A stretch of 46,536 bases of DNA from an uncultured Micrococcales bacterium (lineage in GTDB: Bacteria; Actinomycetota; Actinomycetes; Actinomycetales; Microbacteriaceae), in NCBI GenBank assembly GCA_913062975.1, contig CAJXZO010000007.1, forward strand, positions 1 through 46,536, read 5' to 3'. This document shows, piece by piece, positions 1 through 7,660 of this stretch (position 1 is its first letter; the number at the start of each line of letters is the position of its first letter). The translations under genes were made by a program, and so were the position numbers. The notes beneath the pieces were generated by a model. It did no database searches. It saw nothing but the letters and a program-made list of their open reading frames with translations, and was not told where the DNA came from.

Positions 1-52
1 AGAGCATGTTGTAAACAACGTTGTAGCCCTCCATTGAAATGCCATTCAACAT
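1..52 (-). CDS. 5' end of an unidentified gene, truncated by the window edge
   Basis: On the minus strand an ATG at 52 opens a reading frame that runs off the left edge, giving 17 residues that begin MLNGISMEGYNVVYNML. An AAAGG element sits about 8 bases upstream of this ATG, which is good ribosome-binding-site spacing. A second in-frame ATG lies six codons further in. The fragment is too short to assign to a family. It would be divergent from the ABC exporter genes starting at 286, so the ~230 bases between them would hold both promoters. The call depends only on the start/RBS pair and an open frame. Confidence 0.35.
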   Translation of the reverse strand, partial: MLNGISMEGYNVVYNML

Positions 53-285
53 TTGTAATGCCTTTCATCAATTGACTATAGCCGCAGGGCGAATCGAGAG
101 AGACTCAGCTCAGTCTGCAGAGAGCTTTCTCGCCCTCGAGACGCACTACTACTTACATCCAACCTTAAGATTCCCTGACAATTCCTCTTTTCATCCATTT
201 TTTTCAAAAATTATTTTTCGTCCCCCAAATAGACGGGAACATTAGTGGATGGGAGTAGGTTGGGACAGTTGAAAGTGAGTGTCAA
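53..285. other. Non-coding stretch between divergent genes
   Basis: No convincing gene is seen here. A plus-strand frame at 39-245 is open but has low-complexity, non-protein-like content and would collide with the minus-strand start at 52. The right end (244-268) is G-rich with repeated TGGG/TAGG words just upstream of the ABC transporter start. I see no clear -35/-10 pair, tRNA or hairpin terminator. Confidence 0.4.
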
Positions 286-1248
286 TTGAGCTTTATTCAA
301 GCAAACGATTTAGTGAAAACCTATTCCGCCAATAAGCGCATAGTTAAGGCCCTGGACGGGCTTAGCCTTGATGTGCCCAAGGGAACGGTCAAAGGTTTGC
401 TTGGTCCCAATGGAGCGGGTAAGACAACAACGGTGAAGGTTCTCACCACGCTAATAAAGCCTGATTCAGGGCGTGCCACCATTGATGGCGTTGATGTTTT
501 GAAAGAGCCAGAGACCATTAAGCGCATGATCGGTGTGAGTGGTCAGTATGCTGCGGTGGATCAAAAGCTAACCGGTTATGAGAATTTGGAAATGGTTGGA
601 AGGCTTTATCACCTTGGTGCCAAGCGGGCCAAGCAAAGAGCCACCGAGCTAATTGAAATGTTTGATTTGGTTGAAGCTGCTAACAGACCGGTGAAGGGCT
701 TTAGTGGAGGAATGCGCAGGCGCATTGACTTGGCCGGAGCACTTGTCATCAATCCACCAGTTTTGTTTTTGGATGAGCCAACTACGGGTTTGGACCCAAG
801 AAGCCGACTGGGACTATGGAAGGTGATTAAGGATTTAGTCAGCGATGGAACAACTGTTTTGCTAACCACGCAGTATTTGGAAGAGGCAGATCAGCTAGCT
901 GACTCAATTGCAGTTATTGACCAGGGCAAGGTGATTGCTGAGGGAACAGCAGATGAGCTGAAGTTGCAAATTGGTGGTCAAAGAGTTGAGCTATCACTTG
1001 TTCGCCTGGAAGATGTTGAAAAAGGAATGAGCTTGCTTGCGGGCATGGCGCAGGGTGATGTGAGTGTCGGAAATGATGGCAGGACCATCTCTGCTCCTGT
1101 TGACAATGCAGCTTCAACTTTGCAACAGGCACTGAAAACCTTTGCTGAGGAAAGCATTGAATTGAATGACGCTGGCATGAGAAGACCAACACTTGATGAT
1201 GTGTTCATGGAACTCACCGGCCACAAAACAGAGGACGTCAGCGCATGA
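286..1248 (+). CDS. ABC exporter ATP-binding protein, DrrA-like
   Basis: This is the cytoplasmic ATPase subunit of an ABC-2 type exporter. Walker A GPNGAGKTT is at residues 40-48, followed by a Q-loop region, the signature FSGGMRRR, Walker B with VLFLDEPTTGLD, and an H-loop-position substitution (LTTQYLEEAD). This DrrA/daunorubicin-resistance style includes a ~90-residue C-terminal extension after the nucleotide-binding domain. The TTG at 286 is the only start that includes the full N-terminal strand of the domain, since in-frame upstream codons offer none; its ribosome site is weak. The last four bases overlap the start of the permease gene (ATGA), so the two are translationally coupled. Family membership is clear; the substrate (drug, lipid or glycan precursor) cannot be told. 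Confidence 0.9.
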   Translation: MSFIQANDLVKTYSANKRIVKALDGLSLDVPKGTVKGLLGPNGAGKTTTVKVLTTLIKPDSGRATIDGVDVLKEPETIKRMIGVSGQYAAVDQKLTGYENLEMVGRLYHLGAKRAKQRATELIEMFDLVEAANRPVKGFSGGMRRRIDLAGALVINPPVLFLDEPTTGLDPRSRLGLWKVIKDLVSDGTTVLLTTQYLEEADQLADSIAVIDQGKVIAEGTADELKLQIGGQRVELSLVRLEDVEKGMSLLAGMAQGDVSVGNDGRTISAPVDNAASTLQQALKTFAEESIELNDAGMRRPTLDDVFMELTGHKTEDVSA

Positions 1249-2075
1249 GTAGTGTTTTGAAGCCCACCATTGAAGCAACTGTTGCCAAAACCGTCTCTGA
1301 TGGCTGGATTGCCACCAGAAGAAACATTTATAAGCTCCGCAGAGACCCAGAGATCTTTGTTTTCAGTTTGATTCAGCCAATCATGTTTGTGTTGCTGTTC
1401 AACTATGTGTTTGCAGGGGCAATCCAGGTTGAGGGTGGCGATTACACTCAGTTCTTAATGGCCGGCATCTTTGCTCAGACCATTGTTCTATCAAGCACCT
1501 ATTCTGGATCTGCGATGGCGCAGGATCTGAAAGACGGAATCATTGACCGCTTCAGAACACTGCCCATGTCTAGCGCTGCTGTTTTGATTGGTCGCACCTT
1601 TGGTGATCTGGTGATTAACGCAAGCTCACTGATTGTGATGATGATCACAGGATTCGTAATTGGCTGGAGAATCAACAGCTCCATCCCAGAGGCGGCTTTA
1701 GGAATTTTGCTTTTATTGTTTTTCAGTTACGCATTCAGTTGGGTGATGGCACTGATTGGCATGAGTGTTAGAAGCCCAGAGATCATCAATAACGTCAGTT
1801 TCTTGGTGTTGTTCCCAATGACATTTTTATCCAATGCCTTTGTTCCATCAGAAACACTTCCTGGACCATTGAGAGTGTTTGCTGAATGGAATCCGGTGAG
1901 TGCTTTGATTCAGTCCACAAGAGAGCTCTTTGGCAATGTTCCCGCAGGAATCCCAGCGGGGGACAGCTGGTTGCAACAAAACCCATTGACGACAGTATTT
2001 GCCGCATTGGTGTTGATGCTGGTTGTTTTCATCCCGCTATCAATTCGCAAGTTCAAATCAATTAGCTCGCGGTAG
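1245..2075 (+). CDS. ABC-2 type exporter permease, DrrB-like
   Basis: A 276-residue integral membrane protein with about six hydrophobic segments (first near residues 40-60, last near 245-265) and the ABC-2 permease layout. It contains the loop region 'SPEIINNVSFLVLFPMTFLS' (approx. residues 170-190) typical of the DrrB/NodJ family. It overlaps the upstream ATPase gene by ATGA and should form an exporter with it. A hairpin follows the stop codon (2076-2102), consistent with the end of a two-gene operon. Confidence 0.88.
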   Translation: MSSVLKPTIEATVAKTVSDGWIATRRNIYKLRRDPEIFVFSLIQPIMFVLLFNYVFAGAIQVEGGDYTQFLMAGIFAQTIVLSSTYSGSAMAQDLKDGIIDRFRTLPMSSAAVLIGRTFGDLVINASSLIVMMITGFVIGWRINSSIPEAALGILLLLFFSYAFSWVMALIGMSVRSPEIINNVSFLVLFPMTFLSNAFVPSETLPGPLRVFAEWNPVSALIQSTRELFGNVPAGIPAGDSWLQQNPLTTVFAALVLMLVVFIPLSIRKFKSISSR

Positions 2076-2102
2076 TTCAGGCGGAGTTGAACCCGGCCTG
2101 AA
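2076..2102 (+). terminator. Stem-loop after the DrrAB-like operon
   Basis: TTCAGGC (2076-2082) and GCCTGAA (2096-2102) form a perfect 7-bp stem around a 13-base loop, with two further G:C pairs possible inside. It starts immediately after the permease stop codon. No T-run follows, so if it is a terminator it is of the U-poor type often proposed in actinobacteria. Confidence 0.4.
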
Positions 2103-2400
2103 ATTCGAAAGCCAAAAACAGGAATGTTGAAACAGGTGGAATATCGTCATGAGGAGCCAGATATCGAGGCGCTGTTTTGGATACCGGACTCAATAGCTTG
2201 GGCTAATGCAAGAGGAGGAGATTGGAGAAAACACATTTCAGGTTTAGAACTGGTTGTGTGGGAGCATCGTTAGACGCGAAACCTGGAACGACGATCGTCT
2301 GAAAGTCCCTCCAGGCCCACTACCTCAAGCTATTGCTATCGATAAGCAAAAGAGCAAATTCACCCTTGGACATTGTCAACAGATTCGCTGCCGTTTTTGA
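2091..2400 (+). pseudogene. Short protein-like remnant, probably a decayed gene
   Basis: In the 362-base gap between the exporter and the aldo/keto reductase, the frame 2091-2273 (internal ATG at 2124) encodes a protein-like stretch ending 'IPDSIAWANARGGDWRKHI...WEHR'. It has several tryptophans and no low complexity. Shifting one frame at about 2255 continues with 'RRETWNDDRLKVPPGPLPQ' until a stop near 2400. Two adjoining protein-like segments in different frames suggest a single gene broken by a frameshift, with its 5' part missing. The WIPD-x-AW-x-GGDWR pattern resembles small uncharacterised actinobacterial proteins as I recall them, but I cannot name a family. It may instead be a genuine 49-residue ORF. 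Confidence 0.3.
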
Positions 2401-2437
2401 ATTCGCAAAATCTCACCAACAGGGCCAATATGTAGTT

Positions 2438-3358
2438 ATGAAGAAAATTGAGCTAGGCCCCTGGCTGGTCAACAACGTTGGACTTGGTTGCATGAATTTC
2501 ACTATCCCCGGAGGCGTTGGTCTAACAGACCCTGAAAAGGGAATTCAAGCCATTCACAATGCCATCGATAGCGGTGTTGAACTTCTGGACACAGCAGACA
2601 TCTACGCCCCTTCCTGGGACGATTTTGGAAGAAATGAAAAATTCGTCGCAGAAGCACTTGCCAGCTACTCGGGAGATAAATCAACCTTGGTTGTTGCAAC
2701 TAAGGGTGGAATCACCAGACGCCCGGGTGAGCAATCTGGTCGAAATGCAAATGTTGATTACCTACTTCGCGCAGCGGAGGCTAGCTGCCTCCGACTGGGT
2801 GTTGACAAGATTCAGTTGTGGCAGCACCACAGATTAGATCCATCAATGGAGTTTGAGACTCAGGTTGAAAACCTGATGGTTCTGAAAGAGGCGGGGTTTG
2901 TTGAACACCTGGGAGTCTCCAACTACAACGCAGAGCAACTAACTAAAGCCATTGAGATAACCGGTGGTGAGATTGTCAGTGTTCAAAACCAGTTCAATCC
3001 TTATTACCGTCAAGACTTTGAGGTTTTGAGTGTTTGCTTGGCTAACAACGTTGCGTTTTTGCCATGGTCACCTTTTGGTGGTTCTAACAGAGCGAAATCT
3101 GCTGAGACAACTAAGGCCTTTGATGATCTCGCTAATGATCTTGGTGTCAGCTCTCACGCTGCAGTGATTGCATGGCTATTGACCATTCCTGGTTGCATTC
3201 CAATTCCAGGAGCGACCAAGAGTGAAAACATCACAGATGTTTTATCAGCCAGTGAGATTGAGCTAACGGAGGAGCAGAAGCAAGCCATTGCCGATGCTTT
3301 GCCTGAAACTGAAGCTTTGCATCACGAGCTAGTCAATCAGCCAGCCTTTAGAGCGTAA
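2438..3358 (+). CDS. Aldo/keto reductase
   Basis: A 306-residue NAD(P)H-dependent oxidoreductase of the aldo/keto reductase superfamily (TIM barrel). The catalytic Asp and Tyr are visible as D51 and Y56 in DTADIY, followed by Lys in ATKGG and a His-containing QHHRLDP. The cofactor end is GATKSENI near residue 265. The open frame extends upstream to a TTG at 2333, but the extra 35 residues are not family-like; the ATG at 2438 begins the canonical first strand, so it is chosen. Its 3' end overlaps the convergent methyltransferase gene by 11 bases. The physiological substrate is unknown. Confidence 0.88.
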   Translation: MKKIELGPWLVNNVGLGCMNFTIPGGVGLTDPEKGIQAIHNAIDSGVELLDTADIYAPSWDDFGRNEKFVAEALASYSGDKSTLVVATKGGITRRPGEQSGRNANVDYLLRAAEASCLRLGVDKIQLWQHHRLDPSMEFETQVENLMVLKEAGFVEHLGVSNYNAEQLTKAIEITGGEIVSVQNQFNPYYRQDFEVLSVCLANNVAFLPWSPFGGSNRAKSAETTKAFDDLANDLGVSSHAAVIAWLLTIPGCIPIPGATKSENITDVLSASEIELTEEQKQAIADALPETEALHHELVNQPAFRA

Positions 3359-4535
3359 GTCTCGCCACTGCCTCAAAGTGGTGAGTGTTTGGAAATAGGT
3401 CATAACCTTTGATTTCCGCAAGCTGATAACCAGACTGCATGGCATATTCAACATCTCTGGATAGCGCTACCGGATCACAGGCAACATAGATGATTTGCGA
3501 TGCTTTCATCGATGTCAGGTTTTTCATGACATCTTTTCCCGCACCTATTCTTGGCGGGTCCATCACAACTGTTGCGCCTTGAAGACTTGCAGAGTTAGCC
3601 ACCAAAGTTTTTAGGTAATTATCTACTTTGGATTCAACTGACCTTGCGTAGGGTGCGAAGGACAGATTCTCTGATGCATAATCAACAGCTCCCGCATCAC
3701 TTTCAACACTGATTACCTTTGTGTTTTCAATGTCTTTATTGGCAATTGCTGCAGCCAGCAGGCCAACACCACCATAGAGGTCATGGTTATCTGCTTTCGG
3801 GTCAAACAGGTTTTCATCAATCAGCTCACTGACCGCTTCAAACAAAGTGGTTGCTGCATGGGTATGCACCTGCCAGAAACCAGTGTCTGCAACCTTGAAT
3901 TCAAACTGAGCAAACTCAGTGATGGTTGTTGGCTTTTGCTCATCGATTACTAAACGAATCTCCCCCTGGTTATCAATGACTCGAACCGTTTCTGCCCCAG
4001 CGAAGTTTTCATTATGAAGGCCAGCTTTGTTGATGGCTTCTGTTGCAAGGGGCAGTGACTGCACCTTGATGACATTATTGGTTCTCTCGGCAAATGGGCC
4101 AATCACACCCTGTTCATTCACGTGCAGATCAACTCTGGTCCTCCAGCCAAGTTCATTCTCTGAGATTGGCATTATGAGGCCGTCGGGGATTTCTAATTTT
4201 GCAAACTTCTGCATCGACTCTTTGAGAATCTGTGATTTATACCTCAGCTGGGCAGGATAGGAGATATGACCATAGTCAGCACCACCTGGTCTTGAGCTTG
4301 GTGGGTTTTTTATATCTGCCTCTGGCCAGATGTGTGATCGTCTGGTGGGGCTTGGTTCAATAACTGAAATTGCATCGGCCTTGGCAAAATTCTTTTTTGA
4401 TTGAAACACCTCAGCATCAACAGTATCCCCTGGAATTGCGCCTGCAACAAAGATGACCTTGCCTTCAACTCTGGCGACACCCCATCCACCATGGGCAATG
4501 TTGATAATTTTTAGGTTTTTAGCTGTCTCAATCAC
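3348..4535 (-). CDS. TRAM-domain, TrmA/RlmD-family RNA uridine C5-methyltransferase
   Basis: An S-adenosylmethionine-dependent RNA (uracil-5-)methyltransferase. A TRAM RNA-binding domain lies at residues ~1-60 (motif VEGKVIFVAGAIPGDTVDA), followed by a Rossmann methyltransferase domain with DLYGGVGLLAAA (SAM site) and VMDPPRIG. The catalytic Cys is in YVACDPVALSRD and the general-base Glu in HHFEAVARL. The four cysteines that bind a 4Fe-4S cluster in RlmD are absent: the region reads RPGGADYGHISYPAQ. The start is ambiguous between GTG 4535 and an adjacent TTG at 4538; GTG is preferred for its spacing to the AGG upstream. It follows the DoxX-like gene by 6-9 bases. Whether the target is tRNA or rRNA cannot be told. 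Confidence 0.85.
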   Translation of the reverse strand: MIETAKNLKIINIAHGGWGVARVEGKVIFVAGAIPGDTVDAEVFQSKKNFAKADAISVIEPSPTRRSHIWPEADIKNPPSSRPGGADYGHISYPAQLRYKSQILKESMQKFAKLEIPDGLIMPISENELGWRTRVDLHVNEQGVIGPFAERTNNVIKVQSLPLATEAINKAGLHNENFAGAETVRVIDNQGEIRLVIDEQKPTTITEFAQFEFKVADTGFWQVHTHAATTLFEAVSELIDENLFDPKADNHDLYGGVGLLAAAIANKDIENTKVISVESDAGAVDYASENLSFAPYARSVESKVDNYLKTLVANSASLQGATVVMDPPRIGAGKDVMKNLTSMKASQIIYVACDPVALSRDVEYAMQSGYQLAEIKGYDLFPNTHHFEAVARLTL

Positions 4536-4544
4536 CAAGTCAGC

Positions 4545-4940
4545 CTAGCTGGCTGTTGCCTTTGGTGCCTTGAAATAAACCTCCACAGGTGATTTCCACG
4601 CGAAGTAAAGAAGTGGTAGTTGCAGGGGAAGTCTTGCCCAGGCAATGATTGCTGCTACTAAGTCATCTCCTGCTGTTGCTTCGATTGCCATCCACCAGTT
4701 TCCTGGCCAGACTGCAAGCAGTGTCACAAAGGCCAAAAGTGGCCCTCCCTGGATCTTCATAGCCAGCAGCAATGCGGCTAATAGCTCCATTGCCCCTGAG
4801 ACATAGATCCAGTTCAAAGGCTCTGGGAAAATCGGTGGCATCAGCGGCAGGAAGGTTTCAGCTGCAAACAGATGCGCAAATCCAGAGACGGTGAAGGCAA
4901 CAATCAGGATTATCCTGCCAACTTTTACTGCATCACTCAT
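4545..4940 (-). CDS. DoxX-like small membrane protein
   Basis: A 131-residue protein with four predicted membrane segments (approx. residues 7-27, 45-62, 67-85, 95-115). The pattern GFAHLFAAETFLPLMPP and YVSGAMELLAALLL matches the DoxX/DoxD-like family. The ATG overlaps the aldehyde dehydrogenase stop by one base (TAATG), so the two are translationally coupled. Members are often linked to redox or thiol stress, but no residue here proves a specific role. Confidence 0.75.
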   Translation of the reverse strand: MSDAVKVGRIILIVAFTVSGFAHLFAAETFLPLMPPIFPEPLNWIYVSGAMELLAALLLAMKIQGGPLLAFVTLLAVWPGNWWMAIEATAGDDLVAAIIAWARLPLQLPLLYFAWKSPVEVYFKAPKATAS

Positions 4941-6478
4941 TATGGGTTCTCTGGGTAGAAACTACCGCCGGGGAAGTTTCCATAAAGTGGTCCATCACCT
5001 GTGGTTACTGACTGAACTAACAGATCTCCACCAACGAATGCTCCTCGCCAGCTGGCGCCACGACCACCAAATGCTTCTTGCTTGTCACCGCGACTGCGAG
5101 GCTTATTGATTCCGAATTTGAACGCCTGTGATTCTTCGCGAACACGGGATGCAAAGTCCTCATCATCAGTTGCAACTGAGCTCACTAGGTTTCCGTTCGA
5201 AACATTCATGGCAGCAATCAGTTCAGCTTCGGAGTCAGCCAAAACAATGCTGTCCAATGGCCCGAAGGGTTCGCTGTGGTGAATTGACCAGTTCTTGGGC
5301 GGTTCTAGCACTGCCATTGGAGCAACATAGGCTGATTTGTCCTGGCCTTCTAAGAATCTGCCATCATCCAGTGACCCCACATACATCGGAACTCCCGCAC
5401 GAGTGACAGCCTCATTGAAGATGTTTTGCAGGTCATTGGCCTTTGAAGCAGAAATCACCGGACCGAAGTGAAGGTCTGGGAAGTCATCATCTTCGTGTTC
5501 AACCGCTAGCGGGTGACCGAAGCGCAGGTTTTTCACAACATCCAGGTAGGTTTCCAAAAACTCTGGGAACAGCTCTCGCTGGACAACGTATCTTGGGTAG
5601 GCGGTGCAACGCTGCTTGGCGTATTCAAAACCTTTGGAAAGATGCGCACTCAGGCCATCCCAATCTGAGTAGTTCCAGATTCCCCATGAGTTCAATCCCT
5701 CTTGCTCCAACATGTAGCGCATGGAGAGATTGTGAAGTGAAGAGGCTGCCGCACGACCGTTGTTTCTCCCACCAACAAAAGCCAGTGCCCCCAGCTGGTC
5801 ACTGGAAACAAGTGCTGGTGAAAGCTCACCACCGGAACCACTGACCAGTGTGACTGGCAAACCAGCTCGGTGCATCATGGCGTGGGCCAGAGTTAGGGTG
5901 TGGAAACCACCCTGGGTTGGGGTTTTTGCAATCACTGCGTTTCCAGCCAGCATTTGAACAAGCTCAGCATGCACCAAAACACTCATTGGGTAGTTCCAGC
6001 TGGCAATGTTTGAAACTGGTCCATGAAGAGGGTCACGTCCCTCCATCTGACGATCAATCTCACCTATGTACCACTCAACACCTTCAAATGCACGGTCAAC
6101 ATCAGCACAGGCTAGCTTCCAGGGCTTGCCGATTTCCCAGACCAACAGCAACGCCAGCGTGTCTCTGTGCTCGCGCATTAGCTCAACTGCTTTTTGAACT
6201 TTTTCCTTGCGCTCAGCCAAGGGTGTGTTGCCCCAAGACTCATCTTGTTTCTTGGCGGCATGAACTGCTTCCATCACCCTGTCAACTCCAAGCATTGATG
6301 GACCCAAAATTGGCTTTCCATCAACTGGGTTCACGTGGTCTTTGATATCCCCTTCGGCCACCCACTCGCCGTCGATTAGGTTGTTCAGGCGCTCAACGCT
6401 GATTGCCTCCGGGGCAGCCTGAGCTGCCTTTTCCAATACCGTTTGCCAGTCTGTGCCAGCTTTCAAAACTAATGTCAT
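4940..6478 (-). CDS. Aldehyde dehydrogenase family protein
   Basis: A 512-residue NAD(P)+-dependent aldehyde dehydrogenase-fold enzyme. Visible residues are Asn162 in SWNYP (oxyanion), Lys185 in AKTP (cofactor), Glu258 in MLEQEGLN at the place of the usual LELGG, and nucleophile Cys291 in QRCTAYP where most families have GQxC. The C-terminal part has the SEPFGP motif. These deviations (LEQEG, RCTAYP) put it away from the well-studied branches. The frame extends 22 codons upstream to 6544, but the ATG at 6478 begins the conserved protein and avoids crowding the divergent promoter. It is the first gene of a minus-strand unit with the DoxX-like gene and the methyltransferase. The substrate is unknown. 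Confidence 0.85.
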   Translation of the reverse strand: MTLVLKAGTDWQTVLEKAAQAAPEAISVERLNNLIDGEWVAEGDIKDHVNPVDGKPILGPSMLGVDRVMEAVHAAKKQDESWGNTPLAERKEKVQKAVELMREHRDTLALLLVWEIGKPWKLACADVDRAFEGVEWYIGEIDRQMEGRDPLHGPVSNIASWNYPMSVLVHAELVQMLAGNAVIAKTPTQGGFHTLTLAHAMMHRAGLPVTLVSGSGGELSPALVSSDQLGALAFVGGRNNGRAAASSLHNLSMRYMLEQEGLNSWGIWNYSDWDGLSAHLSKGFEYAKQRCTAYPRYVVQRELFPEFLETYLDVVKNLRFGHPLAVEHEDDDFPDLHFGPVISASKANDLQNIFNEAVTRAGVPMYVGSLDDGRFLEGQDKSAYVAPMAVLEPPKNWSIHHSEPFGPLDSIVLADSEAELIAAMNVSNGNLVSSVATDDEDFASRVREESQAFKFGINKPRSRGDKQEAFGGRGASWRGAFVGGDLLVQSVTTGDGPLYGNFPGGSFYPENP

Positions 6479-6534
6479 AGCAATCCCAACTGTTTCTCTT
6501 GGATGATTGTTCCCAAAACATCTGTTGCCTAAGG

Positions 6535-6540
6535 TATATT
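6535..6540 (+). promoter_or_regulatory. Probable -10 box for the DivIVA-like gene
   Basis: TATATT lies 26 bases upstream of the ATG at 6566. An AGGATTG ribosome site lies between them. No good -35 match is seen at 17-18 bases, so the assignment rests on the -10 alone. Confidence 0.35.
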
Positions 6541-6565
6541 GCAAGTGGAAGAAAAGGATTGATTT

Positions 6566-7660
6566 ATGTCAGAGGACAACCAGCAACCCCAGTTTGGGTC
6601 GGCTGTTGGCGGTTATAGCCGACGTGAGGTTGATTCCTATATCAGCCAACTGCTTGCCAAAATCACAGAGTTAGAAACCTATAACTATGGTGCAGTCCGT
6701 GAACAGCAGGCTTTGAGAGAAAAAGTTGAAGAGCTTACAAACAATCTAAAATCAGCTCAATCACCTGGTTATGCAAAGCTTGGGCAGCAGTTTGAGGAAA
6801 CCTTGAGACTTGCTGAGGGCGAAGCCGGCAAGCTCGTTCAGGATGCCACCAAAGAGGCACTTCGAGTTCGTGAAGAAGCTCGTGCTGAGTCAGACAGAAA
6901 AATTTATGAAGCAGATCAGTTTGCAAATCAAGTTCTGGTAAAAGCAGAGCGTGAGGCAAAAAGCCTCACCCGCAAGGCTGAAAAAGAAGCTAAAGAGCTC
7001 AAATACGAATCAGAAGAAATCCACAAGCAGGCCAAGGATGAGTTGGCAAAAGCTCAGCAGAACGCGAACCTGATCCGCAATGAGGCTGAAAACCAGATTG
7101 CCAAGAAAAAAGCTGAAGCTCAGAAAGAATTTGAAAAACTAAGCAATCAAAAAGCAGAGTTGGAATCAACACTTGCAAACCTAGAAGCTGAGATTCAAGA
7201 CCGCCGTGAGGTTAGCGAGCAAGAATTCGCTGATCGCTCAGATGCGGCTAGGACTGAGGTTGAAAAGATTTATGCAGAAGCTGAAGAGCGTTTGCAGTCA
7301 GCAACTGACGAGGCAAGCAGTTTGCTCGAAAAGGCTGAGAACACCTATAACGATTCGGTGGATGCGGCTGACCAGAGAACTCGTGAGGCGGAGAGCATGG
7401 CAACCGCATTGATTCAGGACGCCCGCTACCGTGCAGAGCAACTTGCAATGAAGTCACTTGATGTGACAAAGAATGCCATTCAGGACGCCGAGAGACTTCT
7501 TTCACAGCTTCCAACTCAGAAAGCAGATCTAGAAAATTTCTTAGCTGACACTCGAAATCTGCTTACACCTGAGCAGGAAGCATTGCTCAGAAGAAAAGAG
7601 ATTCAGGAAAACGCGTATAGGTCAATCGAGGGCGAAACCCTTCCTCCTGAGAAGGACTAA
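6566..7660 (+). CDS. DivIVA-domain coiled-coil protein
   Basis: A 364-residue cytoplasmic protein. The N-terminus carries the DivIVA membrane-curvature motif GGYSRREVDSYISQL (residues ~14-28). This is followed by an almost unbroken Glu/Lys/Ala-rich coiled coil from ~30 to ~320 and a short Pro/Glu tail. It differs from the polar-growth DivIVA/Wag31 by its very long central coil with alanine-rich EAE/AEK repeats, closer to secondary DivIVA-like proteins of actinobacteria (for example SepIVA-type). A role in septum or envelope organisation is inferred from the domain only. It is monocistronic and its stop overlaps the convergent copA stop by four bases (CTAA). Confidence 0.82.
   Translation: MSEDNQQPQFGSAVGGYSRREVDSYISQLLAKITELETYNYGAVREQQALREKVEELTNNLKSAQSPGYAKLGQQFEETLRLAEGEAGKLVQDATKEALRVREEARAESDRKIYEADQFANQVLVKAEREAKSLTRKAEKEAKELKYESEEIHKQAKDELAKAQQNANLIRNEAENQIAKKKAEAQKEFEKLSNQKAELESTLANLEAEIQDRREVSEQEFADRSDAARTEVEKIYAEAEERLQSATDEASSLLEKAENTYNDSVDAADQRTREAESMATALIQDARYRAEQLAMKSLDVTKNAIQDAERLLSQLPTQKADLENFLADTRNLLTPEQEALLRRKEIQENAYRSIEGETLPPEKD

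Noticed and set aside
39-245. Open 68-codon plus-strand frame near the left edge
   Set aside because: Its composition is not protein-like, it has no ribosome site, and it collides with a better minus-strand start at 52.
244-268. TGGG/TAGG-rich repeats resembling MraZ-box arrays
   Set aside because: Spacing of the repeats is irregular and the downstream gene is an ABC transporter, not mraZ; probably chance G-rich sequence.
2333-2437. 35-codon N-terminal extension of the aldo/keto reductase
   Set aside because: The ATG at 2438 starts the conserved first strand; the extension has no family similarity and overlaps the remnant region.
6479-6544. 22-codon upstream extension of the aldehyde dehydrogenase
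   Set aside because: It would run into the promoter of the divergent DivIVA-like gene and has no conserved residues; ATG 6478 is better.
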